Shown in pieces: positions 1 through 7,717 of a stretch of DNA of 12,179 nt. A program made the translations under genes and the position numbers. The stretch is from positions 1-12,179 of the forward strand of contig JAICGL010000055.1 in NCBI GenBank assembly GCA_025923175.1. Direction: 5' to 3'. Source of the DNA: Acidimicrobiia bacterium. GTDB lineage: Bacteria; Actinomycetota; Acidimicrobiia; IMCC26256; BP-133. The notes under the pieces were generated by a model. It made no database searches. It was given only the letters and a program-made list of their open reading frames with translations, and had not been told where the DNA came from. Every line of letters begins with the position of its first letter. Positions within the stretch are counted from its first letter, which is position 1.

Positions 1-2220
1 ATGGGTCACGTGAAGATGATGGCCGCGGTGCAGCCATTCATCTCCGGCGCCATCAGCAAGTGCGTGGTGGGGGAGACGCTGGTCTCGACCGGCGACGGGC
101 TCGTCCGCATCGGGAGCCTGTACCACGGCGAGAAGCCCGACAGCTTCCGTGACGAGGTCATCGAGGTCGCCTCGCTCGACGGGGTCCGTAAGACCGACGC
201 CTTCTACTACGGCGGTGTCCGGCCGGTGCGGGAGGTCGTGCTGCGCTCGGGTCACAAGGTGATCGGTACTCCCAACCACCGGCTGCTGGTGGCTGGCAAG
301 GACGGGCTCGTCTGGCGGCGTCTCGACGAGATCGAAGAAGGCGAATCGGTGGCGCTGCGTTACGGCGCCGAGCTGTGGTCCCTGCTGCCGGCCCGACTCG
401 ACGAGTTCGAGGCGGGCGAGGTTGCCGACGCCTGGCAGGTGCCCACGGAGATGAGCGCCGAGCTCGCGTTCCTGCTCGGGGCGTTCGCCGCCTCGGGGCG
501 GATCTCGGAGTCGACGGCCACGGTGACGATCAGCCACCCGGCCCAGGCGGTGCTCGACCGTCTCAGCGGAGCCTGGCGGAGCCTGTTCGGTCTCGAGGCC
601 CGCATCGTCGCCTCCGAGGGGCGCAGCCCGCAGGTCGCCGTGACCTCGGAGACGGCCGTGGCCTTCCTCGGGTTCGTTGTCGGCAAGGAGAAGGCAACGT
701 TCCGGCGGATCCCGGCGGCGGTACTGGCGTCGCCCCGTGACATGGTCCTCGCCTATCTGCAGGGGCTGCTGGCCAATGCCACGGTGGCCCGCACCGCCGG
801 GGCGGCCACGGTCAGCATCGGTCTCGGGTCGGCGACGCTGCTCGACGACCTGCAGTCGGTCCTCACAAACCTCGGTGTGGTGCACCGCCGGCTCGACAGC
901 GAGGTCGCCGTCAGCGGCGACTCCGCTCGCGACCTCTTCGACTTGGTGCCCCCGGTTGATCCGCAGGTCGTGGTCCAGGCGGCGGATGTGTTCGCCGGGC
1001 GGGACCTGCCGGGCAGTGCCGGCGACTTCGTGCCGAACCTGTCGCCCCGGGAGCTGTACCTGCTGGTGCCCACCGAGCAGCGCGAGGAGTTCGCCTTCCT
1101 GCGCGACGCCAAGTTCCGTCACGTGACCCGGGCGACGCTCGACGCCGTGGCGGCGCTGCCCGGCGTGTCGCTGCCCGACTGGGTGGCCACGGTCGTGGCC
1201 GACTCGCTGCACTTCAGCCCGGTCGAGCGAGTGGCGGCCGCCGGCGAGCGGGAGGTCTTCGACCTGTCGGTGCCGGTGACGCACGCCTTCGTGGGCAACG
1301 GGATCGTGAACCACAACACGATCAACATGCCCGAGGAGGCCACGGTCGAAGACGTGGAAGACCTCCACGTCGAGGCCTGGCGCATGGGCCTCAAGGCCAT
1401 CGCCATCTACCGCGACAACTGCAAGGTCGGCCAGCCGCTGTCCGTCCAGAAGAGCGCCTCCGCTCAAGTAGAGACCAAGATCGAGCGGATCGTGGAGACG
1501 ATCGTGCTCCAGGAGCCCGTCCGCCAGAAGCTGCCCCGGCGGCGCAACTCCAAGACCTTCTCGTTCCGGGTGGCCGACTGCCACGGCTACGTGATCGTCG
1601 GCGAGTTCGAGGACGGGCGGCCCGGCGAGATCTTCCTCAAGGTGGCCAAGCAGGGCTCGACCCTGGCCGGGATCATGGACGCCTTCGCCATCTCGGTGTC
1701 GCACGGCCTCCAGTACGGGGTGCCGCTCAAGGCCTTCGTGGAGATGTTCACCAACATGCGCTTCGAGCCGGCCGGGATCACCGACGATCCCGAGATCCGG
1801 CTGGCGTCGAGCCTGGTGGACTACATCTTCCGCCGTCTTGCGGTGGAGTACCTCACCTACGAGGAACGGGTCGACATGGGAATCCTCACGATCGGGGAGC
1901 GGTCGCAGCCGACGCTGCCCGGCGTGGAGGAGGCGACGACGAGCCGGGATTCGTCGGTCGACCTCGACCCGGCCGGCGATGAGCTGAGGCTCGACCTGAC
2001 CGACCACTCACGACCGTCTACCGAGGGGCCGTCATCGGCGACGCCGCCTCCGACCCCGACGGCACAGCCGCCCGCGCCGGCGGGCCCGCGGGCGGCGGCC
2101 GTCCCCGAAGGCTCCCGTCGCATCGACGCCCCCTACTGCTACGGCTGCGGGATGGAGATGCAGCGGGCGGGTAGCTGCTACGTGTGCTCCTCCTGCGGAG
2201 CCACCAGCGGCTGCTCGTAA
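1..2220 (+). CDS. nrdJ: Vitamin B12-dependent (class II) ribonucleoside-diphosphate reductase, 3' part, with intein
   Basis: This gene makes deoxyribonucleotides from ribonucleotides by adenosylcobalamin radical chemistry in the cytoplasm. The window starts inside it: residues 1-20 are an internal conserved NrdJ block (MMAAVQPFISGAISK), so the ATG at position 1 is not the true start and the catalytic barrel lies upstream. The block is cut after Lys20 by an intein (residues 21-439) and resumes at Thr440 with TINMPEEATVEDVEDLH. Residues of about 510-640 match the conserved C-terminal domain of this enzyme (KTFSFRVADCHGYVIVGEF onward). A Pro/Ala/Thr-rich linker of about 60 residues follows, then a Cys-rich tail with C713-x2-C716, C726-x2-C729-x2-C732 and C738. 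That tail is typical of NrdJ and is thought to relay reducing power or bind zinc. The gene ends at TAA and is followed by a strong hairpin. Family is certain; only the 5' end is missing. Confidence 0.95.
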   Translation: MGHVKMMAAVQPFISGAISKCVVGETLVSTGDGLVRIGSLYHGEKPDSFRDEVIEVASLDGVRKTDAFYYGGVRPVREVVLRSGHKVIGTPNHRLLVAGKDGLVWRRLDEIEEGESVALRYGAELWSLLPARLDEFEAGEVADAWQVPTEMSAELAFLLGAFAASGRISESTATVTISHPAQAVLDRLSGAWRSLFGLEARIVASEGRSPQVAVTSETAVAFLGFVVGKEKATFRRIPAAVLASPRDMVLAYLQGLLANATVARTAGAATVSIGLGSATLLDDLQSVLTNLGVVHRRLDSEVAVSGDSARDLFDLVPPVDPQVVVQAADVFAGRDLPGSAGDFVPNLSPRELYLLVPTEQREEFAFLRDAKFRHVTRATLDAVAALPGVSLPDWVATVVADSLHFSPVERVAAAGEREVFDLSVPVTHAFVGNGIVNHNTINMPEEATVEDVEDLHVEAWRMGLKAIAIYRDNCKVGQPLSVQKSASAQVETKIERIVETIVLQEPVRQKLPRRRNSKTFSFRVADCHGYVIVGEFEDGRPGEIFLKVAKQGSTLAGIMDAFAISVSHGLQYGVPLKAFVEMFTNMRFEPAGITDDPEIRLASSLVDYIFRRLAVEYLTYEERVDMGILTIGERSQPTLPGVEEATTSRDSSVDLDPAGDELRLDLTDHSRPSTEGPSSATPPPTPTAQPPAPAGPRAAAVPEGSRRIDAPYCYGCGMEMQRAGSCYVCSSCGATSGCS
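61..1317 (+). mobile_element. Intein (419 aa) in NrdJ with degenerate LAGLIDADG endonuclease domain
   Basis: This is an in-frame protein intron that should excise itself and join Lys20 to Thr440. The N-terminal splice block starts with Cys21 (CVVGETLVSTGDG). Block B has T90-x-x-H93 in GTPNHRLL. The C-terminal blocks run from REVFDLSVP (417-425) through His428 to GNGIVNHN, ending with the His438-Asn439 pair and Thr440 as the +1 nucleophile. All residues needed for standard class 1 splicing are therefore visible. The middle (about 145-345) has the layout of a LAGLIDADG homing endonuclease. However, motif 1 (158-166, LLGAFAASG) has Ser165 and motif 2 (253-261, LQGLLANAT) has Ala260 and Thr261 where the catalytic Asp and the Gly are expected. 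The intein is probably still able to splice but unable to cut DNA. It sits in one of the most conserved stretches of the enzyme, as is usual for inteins. Confidence 0.93.
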
Positions 2221-2250
2221 CAGATCCTGCGAAGCACAGCAGGCGCCAGC

Positions 2251-2279
2251 GAAGGCCCGGGCATCGAGCCCGGGCCTTC
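2251..2279 (+). terminator. Strong hairpin after nrdJ
   Basis: A perfect 12-bp stem (GAAGGCCCGGGC / GCCCGGGCCTTC) with a 5-nt loop lies 30 bp after the nrdJ stop and is followed by a modestly T-rich TGCTTTG. It should end nrdJ transcription and, being symmetrical, could also stop transcription arriving from the convergent lipoprotein gene. Confidence 0.85.
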
Positions 2280-2444
2280 TGCTTTGTCGAACGGGACTTC
2301 TCACGCGTGGGTTCGTCAGCCGCGGAGTACCTCGCGAAGTTTCAGGCGGCGACCGGTGCGGATCACCCGGCGGGACATCGAAGGTGAGGTCGTCGAGCAC
2401 GTGCGGGGCCCGAAGCGGACGGTCACGCCGCAGAACTGGAGCAT

Positions 2445-2465
2445 TCCCTCCTCGAGGTGGAGGGA
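2445..2465 (-). terminator. Hairpin just after the lipoprotein gene
   Basis: A 7-bp inverted repeat, TCCCTCC / GGAGGGA, with a 7-nt loop lies 16 bp beyond the stop codon of the minus-strand lipoprotein gene. There is no T-tract, as is common for GC-rich actinobacterial terminators. The rest of 2280-2481 holds no gene that I can support. Confidence 0.45.
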
Positions 2466-2481
2466 TCAACCTACCGGGCGG

Positions 2482-4134
2482 TCAGCCCTTGTCTGCGTTG
2501 CAGCGGCTGTCCTGGGGGATCTGGAAATGCCACTGCTTCTCGGTGATCGCCTTGCGGGCGATCTCCATCTCGAAGCCCAGGAACTTCCCGGTGACGCCCG
2601 ACGCCAGGACATACGAGATGTTCGTCGCCGTGCACGGCACCGGCATCGGGAGGATGTGAAACGACGTCACGTAGCCGTTGGAGAGGAACACCCCGGCCTT
2701 GATGTGCTTGAAGCCGAGGCCGAAGTTCACCTTGGGAAGCTCGTTCGTCAGGACCAGGCCGACCGGGCCTTCGGCTCCGCCCTTCAAGGCTTTGAGCAGG
2801 TCCTCGGTGTTCTGAACGCGCTCACCGAACACCTTCAGCTGCCCGCCGGCGTACTGGAAGCCGGCATCGCCGTCGAAGGTGATCTTGGCCAGGCCCTGGA
2901 GGGTGTTGTTCAGCTTGGCCAGCGAGAGGTTGACCTGCACGCCGACCTTGATGTCGAGGGAGAACGGCACGCCGCCGATCACGACGGGCACCTCGAGGCT
3001 GAGCGGCAGGTCGAAGAGCGGGTCGCTCGTCATGTGGCCGACGACTTCCAGCGCTTGGAACTTCGCGTCGACGCTGATCTCGCCGGCGAGGCGCGGCATG
3101 GCGAACTCGAGGTTGTCGACCCGGCCGTCGGTGACCTTGAGATTCCCGCGGTGAGTGGCGTCCTTCAGCTGCACCTCGGTCTCGATGCTGCCCTTGACCT
3201 TGCCCTCGGCGATCGTGGCCTCCTTGCCGGCCACCTCGGCCTTGGCGTCCTTGGCCTTCGCGCTTTCAATGCCGAGCTTGAAGATGTCGGCCTTCTCCTT
3301 GTCGTCGCGGCTGTAGGCGACGGAGTACTCGATCCCTTCCACCGTCACCTTGACGCCCCGCTCGAGCTTCTGGTCGGCGATGAGACGGAGATCGTCCGGG
3401 CCGAGACCGAACAGGTCGCCCCCGTCGCCGCCACCCATAATGTCGTTGACGTCGCCCCACATGTCCTCGACCTGCTCATCGGTCGGCACGCCGTCGGTGG
3501 GCACGTCGTTCCCGCCGGACACGGGAGCGCGACCGGGGATGCCGAGCCCGGGGGTAATGCCCGGTCGCGGCGTGGCGCCGCCACTGGCGCCGGTCGCCCC
3601 TCCCGTCGGCGTGCCGCCGTTGTTCGGCTCGTCGTCGGCGGGGTCGTCCCACACGCTGACGCGGGCGGCGCCGAGGTCGACCGGCATGGCGTCCCACGAC
3701 AGTTCACCGTTGCGGATCACCTCCGGAAGGGTGACGGGAGCGGCGGTGATGCGCAGGTCGTCTCCGGTCCGCTCGAGGGCCTTGACCCGGACCACGGTCA
3801 CGCCCGTGAGCAGCATGATCTCGCCCTGGTCGAGCTGGTCGGCACCCTCGGCGTTGGCGTCGATGACGATCGTGTCATGGTCGTCGGGAATCGCCTTGAC
3901 GGCCCGGCCGCCGTTGCTGCGCACCACGACGGTGTCGGGGCTCAGCTGGAGCTTCGGATCGGGCAGAACGTCATTCGCCGCCGGTACGGGCGCGGCTGAC
4001 TGTTCGGAGATTCGGCCGGCCTGCGCCTCACGGGCATCGCCGCCAGAGGAACAGCCGGTTGCGAGGAGGGCGGCGGCGATCGCCAAAGCGGCGGCCACCC
4101 GGACGCGGGGGAGGGAACGGTGTGATGCGCGCAT
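2482..4134 (-). CDS. Secreted lipoprotein of unknown function
   Basis: I do not recognise the family. The start chosen is the ATG at 4134. It gives a positively charged N-terminus (MRASHRSLPRVR), a hydrophobic stretch AAALAIAAALL and a lipobox-like ATGC with Cys27, so the mature 524-residue protein should be lipid-anchored outside the membrane. The GTG 144 bp upstream would bury this signal. Residues of about 60-160 form a compact hydrophobic/beta-like segment (LQLSPDTVVVRS to ARVSVWD). Residues 165-240 are a Gly/Pro/Thr/Asp-rich linker. From about 245 to the end the protein is beta-rich with many short amphipathic strands (for example FSLDIKVGVQVNLSL), resembling the beta-sheet core of a large extracellular domain. 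Two cysteines near residues 500 and 545 could form a disulfide. The gene stands alone on this strand: about 270 bp separate it from the RIC gene upstream, with an inverted repeat in between. Existence is certain and the lipoprotein call is strong; the role is unknown. Confidence 0.88.
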   Translation of the reverse strand: MRASHRSLPRVRVAAALAIAAALLATGCSSGGDAREAQAGRISEQSAAPVPAANDVLPDPKLQLSPDTVVVRSNGGRAVKAIPDDHDTIVIDANAEGADQLDQGEIMLLTGVTVVRVKALERTGDDLRITAAPVTLPEVIRNGELSWDAMPVDLGAARVSVWDDPADDEPNNGGTPTGGATGASGGATPRPGITPGLGIPGRAPVSGGNDVPTDGVPTDEQVEDMWGDVNDIMGGGDGGDLFGLGPDDLRLIADQKLERGVKVTVEGIEYSVAYSRDDKEKADIFKLGIESAKAKDAKAEVAGKEATIAEGKVKGSIETEVQLKDATHRGNLKVTDGRVDNLEFAMPRLAGEISVDAKFQALEVVGHMTSDPLFDLPLSLEVPVVIGGVPFSLDIKVGVQVNLSLAKLNNTLQGLAKITFDGDAGFQYAGGQLKVFGERVQNTEDLLKALKGGAEGPVGLVLTNELPKVNFGLGFKHIKAGVFLSNGYVTSFHILPMPVPCTATNISYVLASGVTGKFLGFEMEIARKAITEKQWHFQIPQDSRCNADKG

Positions 4135-4169
4135 CGACTCGGGATGACCCTTTCGGCGAGAGAGCGGGA

Positions 4170-4191
4170 ATCGTGTGGAAAACCCCACGAT
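4170..4191. promoter_or_regulatory. Inverted repeat with AAAA loop upstream of the lipoprotein gene
   Basis: Two 9-nt arms, ATCGTGtGG and CCcCACGAT, with one mismatch and a 4-nt AAAA loop, lie 36 bp upstream of the lipoprotein start and 43 bp upstream of the possible small gene on the other strand. The site could be an operator shared by two divergent promoters, or a hairpin that stops transcription coming from the RIC operon. I see no convincing -10/-35 pair next to it. The repeat is plain in the sequence; its role is inference. Confidence 0.4.
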
Positions 4192-4233
4192 CGGCCGGAA
4201 AAGGCGAGACGCTGAGCCCCTGAAAGGGACACC

Positions 4234-4404
4234 GTGACCCAGAGGCAGCAATTGCCAGGCGATTCGGGGCTCCTGCACGCCGCTGACCTCGCGGTACTCG
4301 CCGCCGCGATCGAGAAGCGCCGGGTCGCGGTCTGCTTCAAGGCGCGCCTGTGTAGATGGTGGGCGGGCGCTGCGGCCGGGCTGAAGTGTCGCTACGTCCG
4401 TTGA
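4234..4404 (+). CDS. Possible small protein (56 aa), unknown
   Basis: A GTG-start reading frame fills the gap between the divergent lipoprotein gene (starts at 4134) and the convergent RIC gene (stops at 4407), ending 2 bp short of it. A good Shine-Dalgarno-like AAAGGG (4223-4228) sits 5 nt before the GTG, and the frame is closed upstream by a TGA at 4213, so this is the only likely start. About four fifths of its codons end in G or C, as in the neighbouring genes. The product begins MTQRQQLPGDSG, continues as an Ala/Leu-rich helix-like segment (ADLAVLAAAIEKRR) and ends Arg-rich with Cys34, Cys40, Cys52 and a WW pair. There is no signal peptide and no family I recognise. The layout and the ribosome site argue for a real gene; the short length and lack of any known relative argue for caution. 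Confidence 0.4.
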   Translation: MTQRQQLPGDSGLLHAADLAVLAAAIEKRRVAVCFKARLCRWWAGAAAGLKCRYVR

Positions 4405-4406
4405 TG

Positions 4407-5087
4407 TCAGCCGGTGATGCGTCTTAGCGCCGGCAGGAGCGCGTGGTTCTCTTTGAGGACGTGGAGGTGGGTGTCAAGTTCAAGGGCTTCGAGGCGCTCG
4501 AAGAGGGACCGGTAGCTGGCACAGGCGTCGGGCGGCACCTCGTAGGCGGAGGTTGCCCGGCGGAGTGCGGCGAGCAGGTCGCCTGCGTGGTCGTGCTCGG
4601 TCTCCATTGTCTGCACCAGTTCGGCCAGTGTGGGTGAGGGCGGGTGCGGCAGCGACCGTCCGTGTATGGCCGGGAAGAGCAGGGCCTCCTCCACCCGGAG
4701 GTGGGGTTCGAGCGCCTTGCGGATGGCCTCGACGAGCGCCCTGACCTCGTTGAGCTCGGGGTGGCGCTCGCCGTGGACGGTGAACACCTTGGCGGCCAGC
4801 GCGTCGAGCAGCGGCAGTTCGGCTTCCAGGTAGCGGTGATGGGTCGTGACGATGTGGTCGACCAGCGCGGCCGGCTCCATTCCGTTCCAGCTGCGGTCGC
4901 CTTCGACCGGGAGGCTGTCGAGCTCGGCCGTCACCGCCATTGGGTCGAGCCCGGCGGCGGCGCAGGCCTCGGCGAGGCTGCGCTGTCCGTGGCAGCAGTA
5001 GTCGAGGCCGAGGCGGTCCAGGGTGCGCGCTGCGGCGGGGTTGGCCGCCACGATCTCGCCGAGGGTCGGGTACGAGGTGCCGTTCAT
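4407..5087 (-). CDS. ric: Iron-sulfur cluster repair di-iron protein (RIC / YtfE / ScdA family)
   Basis: A cytoplasmic protein of 226 residues, the usual length for the family. Members carry a di-iron centre in a hemerythrin-like four-helix bundle and help restore Fe-S clusters damaged by nitric oxide or oxidants. Residues 1-60 form the ScdA N-terminal (DUF542) domain with the hallmark DYCCHG (Cys31, Cys32, His33). The hemerythrin part shows the expected ligands: His84 in THHRYLEAELP, His129-x3-Glu133, His165 in METEHDHAG and His209-x3-Glu213. His105 is also present. The ATG at 5087 was chosen over an upstream start because it directly precedes this domain and follows a strong ribosome site (GGGAGGAG). 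It is the last gene of the transporter unit, 34 bp after the ABC fusion, with no separate promoter seen. Its place behind an importer is unusual. Confidence 0.93.
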   Translation of the reverse strand: MNGTSYPTLGEIVAANPAAARTLDRLGLDYCCHGQRSLAEACAAAGLDPMAVTAELDSLPVEGDRSWNGMEPAALVDHIVTTHHRYLEAELPLLDALAAKVFTVHGERHPELNEVRALVEAIRKALEPHLRVEEALLFPAIHGRSLPHPPSPTLAELVQTMETEHDHAGDLLAALRRATSAYEVPPDACASYRSLFERLEALELDTHLHVLKENHALLPALRRITG

Positions 5088-5121
5088 GTCTCCTCCCGGA
5101 GGGCGGTGCGGCGCTGGGCCG

Positions 5122-7695
5122 CTATACGGGCGCGGGCAACTGGCCCAGATAGGCGTCGACCACGTCGGGATGGCGGAGCGCTTCGGCCGGCGGGCCCGCC
5201 GCAAGGACCTTCCCGAGATGGAGCACGACGGCCCGGTCGGCTAGCCCGACCACATGCTGGTCGTGTTCGACGACGAGGACCGCGGCGCCGCCGGCAGTGC
5301 TGCGAAGCATGGCGATCATCGCCTCCGACTCCTTGCGAGTGAGCCCGGCGGCGGGCTCGTCGAGGAGCAGGACTTTCGGGCTCAGGCTCATCGCCCGGGT
5401 GATCTCTCCGATGCGGGCGGTGCCGTGGGGCAGCGCGGCCGCCGGCCGGTCGAGGTAGGGCGCCAGGCCGGTGGCGGCGATCAGCTTGTCGTCGACGGGC
5501 GGCAGACGGTGCCAGCGCCGGACGACGTCGAAATTTTCCCAGAGCGAGAGGCGGGGGAAGAGACCGCCGGACTGGAAGGTCCGGACGACTCCGGCGCCGG
5601 CCCGCGCCCGGGCCGGGCGTTCCGCCAGGTCGGCGCCGGCGAGGACGAGACGGCCGCCGGTCGGGCGGACGAATCCGCTGATGGCGTCGAGGACGGTCGT
5701 CTTCCCGGCGCCGTTCGGGCCGATGAGGGCGACCAGCTCGCCGGGCGCCACCGATAAGGCCACGTCGTCGACGGCGAGGAAGCGGCCGTAGCTCACCCGG
5801 AACCGGTCCACGATCAGCGGTCCGGCCTGCTCAGTGATGTCGACCTCCTGCGTGGCTTTCGCCGCTCCGGAACGGCGCCGCCCGGCGGTGTGGCCGGCGG
5901 CGGCGGAGGTGAGTCCGCCGGGCCGGATCAGGATCGTGCCGAGGAGTGCGGCCGGCGCCACGAAGGCGGCGACGGTCGGGATGTCCCACTGGCGGAGTGC
6001 CTCCGGGGCGAGGGTGAGGAACACAGCACCGACAGCCGCGCCCCAGAGCGATTCGATTCCGCCGACGGCGGCGACCGATAGCAACGGGAGGGCGGTCAGA
6101 GGGTGGAACCCGTCGACGGAAACGGACTGCAGCTGATGGGCGGACAGCGCGCCGGCGAGGCCGCCGATCGCTCCCGTGACCGTGAAGGCGGCACAGCGGG
6201 CGGCGGCGGGGGACATCCCCAGCGCGACGGCCGCCAGCGCGTGCTCCCGGGTGGCGAGCATGGCCGCCCCCCAGCGCGACCGGGCGAGCGCACGCAGCGC
6301 CCAGAAGGCCACGGCGGCCGCAGTCATCACCACCCACGTGAAGCGCGGACCGGCGAGGGAGAGGGACCCGAGCGAGGGCGCGTCGAGTGAACGGTCCTCC
6401 GCCCGGCCGGCGAAGGGAGCCCAGAGGAACAGCGTTCCCGCGCAGGCGGACGAGAGAGCGAGGGTGACGGCGGCGAACCGGATGCCGCTCGTACCGCGGG
6501 CGAGCGTGAGCCCACCGACCAGGGCGGCGGCGGAGGCTGCGCCCAGGGCTCCGGCCAGCAGCGTCAGCGGCAGGGACCAGCCGGCTTCAGCGCCGAGGCG
6601 GGCTGCGACGATGGCGCCGATCCCGGCGAAGGCCGGTTGGGCCAGTGAGAGCTGTCCGGTCCAGCCGGTCATGACGACGTGCGTGGCGGCCAGCAGCGCG
6701 GTGGTCGCCGCCAGCTGGGTGATGGTGGCCTGGTACGGGCTCTGGTGGGGCGCCCAGATCACCAGGCCGAGCCACAGCGCTGCCGCGGGCCAGATCCGCC
6801 CCCGGCCCGGGATACGGCTCGGCCCCCGGTCGAGGGCTGCGGTGGCTTCCTCGCGGGCGCCCCGTTCCCGGCGCAGGAGCAGGATCGCCATCACGACGAA
6901 GGGGACGGTCTCGCCAAGCCCGGGAACGTCCTGCACCCGGACGCTCAGGCTTTCCAGCACTCCGATGGAGAGCCCGGCGGCGAGGGCGACCGGGAGGCTG
7001 TGGAGGCGGGCGGCGACGGCAGCGGCGAACGGCTTGACGAGGAAGAACACGGTCAGTTGCACCGGGTCGAGGAAGAGCAGCGGAGCCAGCAGGATTCCGG
7101 CGCCGCCGGCCAGGACGGCAGCGATCACGGAGGACAGGGTCTCGATCCGTCGGACGGGGAGGCCGACGACGCAGGCGCCGACCCGATCGGCGGCCACTGC
7201 GTTCCAGGCCAGCCCGGTGATGCTGCGCCGCAGAAGCACACCACCGGCGACGACGACGGCCAGCGCTGTTGCCAGGACCAGTACCTGGTGACCGGACAGG
7301 ACCGTGCCCGCCACCTCCAGCTGCACGCCGGGGAAAAGCGGCGAGACAAACTCCGTGTCGGTGCCGAAGAGAGCGGCGCAGCCGGCGAGCACGAGGCCGG
7401 CGAGGGCGAGGCTGGCCACCGCGCCGGCCAGCGGACGGCCCGGGCCGAGCAACCGGCCGACCGCCGCCGCCGCCAGGCCGAGGGCAGCGGCGACACCGAG
7501 CGCGGCCAGCGCGGCGAGCGGCGCAGGAAGGGAGACGTCGGCCGAGAGGCGGTGGTAGACGAACGCGGCGGCGGTGGCGACAGCCCCGAGAGACAGATCG
7601 ATGTTGCGGGTGGCCCGGTGGACGACGATGAGGCCGAGCGCGGCGAGACCGTACATGGCCCCGACGGGCAGGCCGGCGACGACGAGGGGCAGCAT
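5122..7695 (-). CDS. LivH-LivM-LivG fusion: branched-chain amino acid-type ABC transporter, both permeases and one ATPase
   Basis: A single 857-residue membrane protein joins three normally separate importer subunits. Residues 1 to about 275 are a LivH-like permease (GLAALGLIVVHRATRN near the start, then several hydrophobic helices). About 290-600 are a LivM-like permease with the family motif GQLSLAQPAF (from 347). After a polar Ala/Arg linker, about 627-857 are a LivG-like ATPase. Its Walker A is GPNGAGKT (659-666, Lys665), Walker B is LLLDEP (Asp779, Glu780) and the switch histidine is His811. The signature, normally LS/P-x-GQ, reads LPHGT (755-759), so the Gln is replaced by Thr. The ATG at 7695 was chosen because it starts the first helix and follows a GAGGG site 9 nt away, 22 bp after the preceding stop. 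Uptake of an amino-acid-like or amide ligand is likely, but the substrate cannot be read from the sequence. No LivF partner is in the window. Confidence 0.93.
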   Translation of the reverse strand: MLPLVVAGLPVGAMYGLAALGLIVVHRATRNIDLSLGAVATAAAFVYHRLSADVSLPAPLAALAALGVAAALGLAAAAVGRLLGPGRPLAGAVASLALAGLVLAGCAALFGTDTEFVSPLFPGVQLEVAGTVLSGHQVLVLATALAVVVAGGVLLRRSITGLAWNAVAADRVGACVVGLPVRRIETLSSVIAAVLAGGAGILLAPLLFLDPVQLTVFFLVKPFAAAVAARLHSLPVALAAGLSIGVLESLSVRVQDVPGLGETVPFVVMAILLLRRERGAREEATAALDRGPSRIPGRGRIWPAAALWLGLVIWAPHQSPYQATITQLAATTALLAATHVVMTGWTGQLSLAQPAFAGIGAIVAARLGAEAGWSLPLTLLAGALGAASAAALVGGLTLARGTSGIRFAAVTLALSSACAGTLFLWAPFAGRAEDRSLDAPSLGSLSLAGPRFTWVVMTAAAVAFWALRALARSRWGAAMLATREHALAAVALGMSPAAARCAAFTVTGAIGGLAGALSAHQLQSVSVDGFHPLTALPLLSVAAVGGIESLWGAAVGAVFLTLAPEALRQWDIPTVAAFVAPAALLGTILIRPGGLTSAAAGHTAGRRRSGAAKATQEVDITEQAGPLIVDRFRVSYGRFLAVDDVALSVAPGELVALIGPNGAGKTTVLDAISGFVRPTGGRLVLAGADLAERPARARAGAGVVRTFQSGGLFPRLSLWENFDVVRRWHRLPPVDDKLIAATGLAPYLDRPAAALPHGTARIGEITRAMSLSPKVLLLDEPAAGLTRKESEAMIAMLRSTAGGAAVLVVEHDQHVVGLADRAVVLHLGKVLAAGPPAEALRHPDVVDAYLGQLPAPV

Positions 7696-7717
7696 TCGTT
7701 CCGGCCCTCGGGCGCCG

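Noticed and set aside
2032..2469. 145-codon frame on - from a TTG just after the lipoprotein stop
   Set aside because: It runs through the nrdJ terminator hairpin into the nrdJ 3' end, is Arg/Ala/Pro-rich and resembles no protein.
2284..3999. Long open frame on + of 571 codons
   Set aside because: It lies antisense to the lipoprotein gene, has no coherent domain, is rich in His/Asp/Val repeats typical of the complement of GC-rich coding DNA, and the opposite strand has a clear signal peptide and lipobox.
4289..4309. Inverted repeat TCGCGG / CCGCGA considered as a terminator for the RIC operon
   Set aside because: Only 6 bp with a 9-nt loop, about 100 bp past the stop and inside the possible small gene; expected by chance at this GC content.
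4341..4348. Palindrome GGCGCGCC
   Set aside because: A short GC palindrome common in high-GC DNA, with no supporting context for a regulatory role.
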